9,004 bases of DNA, taken from positions 1-9,004 of the forward strand of contig CABSNF010000077.1 in assembly GCA_902478995.1 (NCBI GenBank), written 5' to 3'. How positions within the stretch are numbered: the stretch's first letter is position 1; each line of letters begins with the position of its first letter. Below are positions 6,635 through 9,004 of the stretch, in pieces. The notes beneath the pieces are model-generated. The model did no database searches. It was given only the letters and a program-made list of their open reading frames with translations, and was not told where the DNA came from. The position numbers and the translations under genes were made by a program. This DNA comes from an uncultured Collinsella sp. GTDB taxonomy: Bacteria; Actinomycetota; Coriobacteriia; Coriobacteriales; Coriobacteriaceae.

Positions 6635-7564
6635 ATGAAAATTCCCGTAGATAAGCTGACCCGCGCTTTTAAGATGGGCGCGTCCGTTAAGAAGGATTCC
6701 GATACGCCGGTGCGCGTCTCGGTCTATCTGGATTCGTCCGCCTCGCGCTTTCTGGCCGAGACGGTGCGTGACGCCTTTGTGCCGCAGACGACCTCGGGCA
6801 TTGTGCGCGTCGAGCGTCTAGGGGAGGAGCGAATAGCTCCAAAGACCGATACCGATGTGGTGCTGGTGCTCTCGTGTGGTTCCGACCGCTTGGAGAGTGC
6901 CGTGCAGGAGCTCGTGATCGCCGGCGCGCCCGTGTGCGTGCTTGCCGAGTCTGCTGTGGAGGTGCCGTTTATCGAGGAGTCCACGCCCATGCTCGGCGTG
7001 GTAGCGGCAACCGATAAGACGTATCTGCTCGAGACGCTTGCCCGCTGGATTCTCGATCGCACCGACAAGGAAACGGCTTTTGCGGCGAACTTTGCCTTCA
7101 TGCGCATCGCGGCCGCCAATCGTATCATCACCTCGTGCGCGCTCACCAATATGGCGACCGGTGCGCTGGTGTTTTTGCCGGGCGCCGATTATCCCGTTAT
7201 GGCGCTGGCGCAGGTGGGCATGCTCTTTGAGCTCGCTGCCGTCTTTGGACGCGGCATTAAGCCTGAGCGCGGCTACGAGGTCGCGGGCGTGCTTGCCGGC
7301 GGTCTTGTGATCCGCGCGGTCACCCGCGCGCTCGTCAAGCAGACGCCGCATATTGGGTTTGCCGTCAAGGCGCTCACTGCTGCTGCGGGCACCTATGGCA
7401 TGGGCCGTGCGCTCGTTTCGCTCTACGAGCGCGATGTCGACTATAGCCGTGCCAACGAGGTGGTCACTGCCACGTTCTCCCGCGTTCGCGATCTGGTGAC
7501 CACGGTCGCGGGCGCTACCCGTCCTATGGCGTCCTATCAGGACGCATCAGATCTCGCTGCTTAG
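6635..7564 (+). CDS. DUF697-domain membrane protein with a possible degenerate GTPase-like N-terminal half
   Basis: No specific gene name is recognised. The C-terminal half, about 150-267, resembles DUF697: ANRIITSCALTNMATGALVFLPGADYPVMALAQ, then a LAAVFGRGIKPERGYEVAGVLAGGL stretch, then a Gly-rich hydrophobic segment GFAVKALTAAAGTYGMGRAL. These hydrophobic helices suggest membrane association. In other proteins DUF697 is often fused to a P-loop GTPase. Here residues 26-140 read like an alpha/beta Rossmann-type domain (VRVSVYLD, TDVVLVLSCGSDRLESAVQELVIAGAPVCVLAES), but no GxxxxGK[ST] P-loop and no NKxD motif is visible, so any such domain would be catalytically dead. GGAGGGG ends 6 nt before ATG 6635. 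The tight spacing behind rodA suggests cotranscription with the wall-elongation genes, but its role is unknown. Confidence 0.8.
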   Translation: MKIPVDKLTRAFKMGASVKKDSDTPVRVSVYLDSSASRFLAETVRDAFVPQTTSGIVRVERLGEERIAPKTDTDVVLVLSCGSDRLESAVQELVIAGAPVCVLAESAVEVPFIEESTPMLGVVAATDKTYLLETLARWILDRTDKETAFAANFAFMRIAAANRIITSCALTNMATGALVFLPGADYPVMALAQVGMLFELAAVFGRGIKPERGYEVAGVLAGGLVIRAVTRALVKQTPHIGFAVKALTAAAGTYGMGRALVSLYERDVDYSRANEVVTATFSRVRDLVTTVAGATRPMASYQDASDLAA

Positions 7565-7567
7565 GGG
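7563..7567 (+). promoter_or_regulatory. Ribosome-binding site selecting the TTG start of the radical SAM gene
   Basis: AGGGG at 7563-7567 includes the last two bases of the preceding TAG and lies 7 nt before TTG 7575. No ATG follows in frame for many codons, and the N-terminal family motif begins about residue 22, so a later start would truncate the protein. Confidence 0.6.
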
Positions 7568-7574
7568 TTTTCCG

Positions 7575-9004
7575 TTGCGCGTTGCATACCAAGACTGTTT
7601 TCATTTAATTGAGCCGTTGCTCGCCAAGGTCGAGAAGCCGAGTCGCTATATCGATCACGAGTGGGGCACGCTTTCCAAGGCCGATGCCGACTACCGTTGC
7701 TGCCTGATCTATCCGGATGTGTACGAGGTCGGTCTGCCCAACCAGGGTATCGCCATCCTCTACAACATCCTTAACCAGGCCGAGGGCATCTCCTGCGAGC
7801 GTGGCTATGTGCCGTGGCCCGATATGGGTGACGCCATGCGCGAGGCGGGTATTCCGCTGCTGTCGCTCGAAGGTGCAGCGCCGGTCGCTTCGTTTGATAT
7901 CGTCGGTCTGCATGTGCCGCACGAGATGGCGGTGACGAACTTCCTTGAGGCTCTCGACCTCGCCGGCATTCCGCTGTTAGCCGCCGACCGCACCGAGGAC
8001 GACCCCATTATCATCGCCGGCGGCCCCTCGGTGTACAACCCCGAGCCGTACGCGGCCTTCTTCGATGCCATCCTCATCGGTGAGGGCGAGGAATCGCTGC
8101 TCGAGACCTGCCAGCTGCATCGCCGTCTGCGTGACGAAGGAGTCCCGCGCGCGCAGATTGTCGAGCAGCTTGCATCCATTGCCGGCAACTACGTGCCGTC
8201 GCTCTATGAGGTTTGTCACGACGAGCCCTGCTCGCCGCATGGCTACACTGTGCCGCGTGAAGGCAAGGATGCGCCGACGGTGGTCTTCAAGCGCGTCGTC
8301 GAGGATTTCGGCGCCACGAATCCGTTGTCGCAGTCGTGTGTGCCCTATGCGCAGCTGGTTCACGACCGCCTGTCTATCGAGATCCTGCGCGGCTGCGCCC
8401 GCGGCTGTCGTTTTTGCCAGGCCGGCATGACGTATCGCCCGGTGCGCGAGCGCTCGGCCGACCAGATCGTCTCGTCGGTGATTCAGGGTCTGGAAAAGAC
8501 CGGCTATGACGAGGTGTCGCTGACCTCGCTCTCCACGACCGACCATTCCTGCATTCGCGACGTGCTCGGCAGGCTCAACCGTCGCCTGGAGGATACGGGT
8601 ATTCGCGTGTCTATTCCGTCGCAGCGCCTGGATTCGTTTGGCGTGGATATGGCCGAGTCGGTCGCCGGCGAAAAGAAGGGCGGACTGACGTTCGCGCCCG
8701 AGGCCGGCAGCCAGCGCATGCGCGACATCATTAACAAGAACGTGACCGAGGAGGACCTGGACCGTGCGGCCAAGGCGGCCTTCGAGGCCGGTTGGAACCG
8801 CATGAAGCTCTACTTTATGATGGGCCTTCCCGGCGAGCGCGATGAGGACATTGTGGCCATCGCCAATCTGGCCGATCACGTGCTGGAGCTCGGTCGTTCC
8901 GTGGTGCCCAAGGCTCGTCGCGGCTCGATTTCGGTGTCGATCTCGGTTTCGGTCTTTATCCCCAAGGCTGCCACGCCGTTCCAGTGGTGCCCGCAGCTCG
9001 ACTA
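7575..9004 (+). CDS. TIGR03960-type B12-binding-like radical SAM protein, 3' end cut by window edge
   Basis: The frame opens at TTG 7575 and runs 476 codons to the window end without a stop. The N-terminus KPSRYIDHEWG (21-31) and YPDVYEVGLPNQGIAILY (46-63) match what I recall of the TIGR03960 family. A cobalamin-binding-like Rossmann region follows, with DDPIIIAGGPSVYNPEP from 142 and IGEGEE at 168-173. I see no DxHxxG cobalamin-ligand motif, so base-off B12 binding is doubtful. The radical SAM cluster motif is Cys274-x3-Cys278-x2-Cys281 (GCARGCRFC), followed by LTFAPEAGSQRMRD at 371-384, which would bind SAM, and by SVFIPKAATPFQW near the end. Substrate and reaction are not established for this family as far as I know. 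In related genomes a TIGR03936/DUF2344 gene and then an RNase E/G gene and rplU often follow; that cannot be seen here. Confidence 0.9.
   Translation, partial: MRVAYQDCFHLIEPLLAKVEKPSRYIDHEWGTLSKADADYRCCLIYPDVYEVGLPNQGIAILYNILNQAEGISCERGYVPWPDMGDAMREAGIPLLSLEGAAPVASFDIVGLHVPHEMAVTNFLEALDLAGIPLLAADRTEDDPIIIAGGPSVYNPEPYAAFFDAILIGEGEESLLETCQLHRRLRDEGVPRAQIVEQLASIAGNYVPSLYEVCHDEPCSPHGYTVPREGKDAPTVVFKRVVEDFGATNPLSQSCVPYAQLVHDRLSIEILRGCARGCRFCQAGMTYRPVRERSADQIVSSVIQGLEKTGYDEVSLTSLSTTDHSCIRDVLGRLNRRLEDTGIRVSIPSQRLDSFGVDMAESVAGEKKGGLTFAPEAGSQRMRDIINKNVTEEDLDRAAKAAFEAGWNRMKLYFMMGLPGERDEDIVAIANLADHVLELGRSVVPKARRGSISVSISVSVFIPKAATPFQWCPQLD

Noticed and set aside
6820..6840. Shine-Dalgarno-like AGGGGAGG and small GGAGC/GCTCC repeat inside the DUF697 gene
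   Set aside because: No start codon follows at a useful distance, and a 5-bp repeat is expected by chance; the only odd point is a local run of uncommon codons.
7977..8879. 300-codon open frame on the minus strand opposite the radical SAM gene
   Set aside because: The plus strand carries the CxxxCxxC motif and family phrases throughout; the minus frame is compositional.
1..9004. Search for CRISPR, insertion sequences, tRNA/rRNA, riboswitch or defence/prophage genes
   Set aside because: Nothing supporting any of these was seen; the window is a housekeeping cell-wall cluster with dense same-strand genes.

Overview
The window is a high-GC bacterial chromosome segment (GC well above 50% by eye, strong G/C bias in third codon positions). 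It carries the elongasome (rod-shape) gene cluster mreB-mreC-mreD-mrdA-rodA, followed by two same-strand genes: a DUF697-type membrane protein and the 5' part of a TIGR03960-like B12-binding-type radical SAM protein. The codon style, protein sequences and gene order suggest a Coriobacteriia member such as Collinsella or a relative. That assignment is from recognition only, without any database comparison. All genes are on the + strand, and no mobile element, CRISPR array, tRNA or rRNA was seen.

Layout: (1) 1-540 is the 3' part of a single-pass membrane protein with a small extracytoplasmic domain; its reading frame is open to the window edge. (2) 541-655 is the only sizeable intergenic gap. 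It has a GC-rich hairpin that probably ends the upstream unit, then a weak promoter-like region and the ribosome-binding site of mreB. (3) 656-6616 holds mreB, mreC, mreD, mrdA (PBP2) and rodA. MreB is the cytoplasmic actin-like scaffold, MreC and MreD link it across the membrane, RodA is the SEDS glycosyltransferase and PBP2 its transpeptidase partner. Together they would build lateral-wall peptidoglycan. (4) 6635-7564 is a DUF697 protein whose N-terminal half looks like a GTPase fold without GTPase motifs. (5) 7575 to the window end is the radical SAM gene, cut by the window edge.

The seven genes from mreB onward are separated by only 9-21 nt. At four of the six junctions the UAG stop codon is built into the Shine-Dalgarno sequence of the next gene, which suggests one operon with coupled translation. 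The exceptions are mreB/mreC and rodA/DUF697, which end in TAA and have wider gaps. Three of the seven visible starts are TTG (mreB, mreC, radical SAM).

No clearly new multi-gene system is evident. The best leads are a perfect 12-bp inverted repeat with a short T-run inside the first codons of mreC, a Cys/Cys/His/Cys set in PBP2 whose spacing matches the zinc site described for Acinetobacter PBP2, an extra N-terminal membrane segment in PBP2, and the putative pseudo-GTPase/DUF697 protein embedded in the wall-elongation operon.
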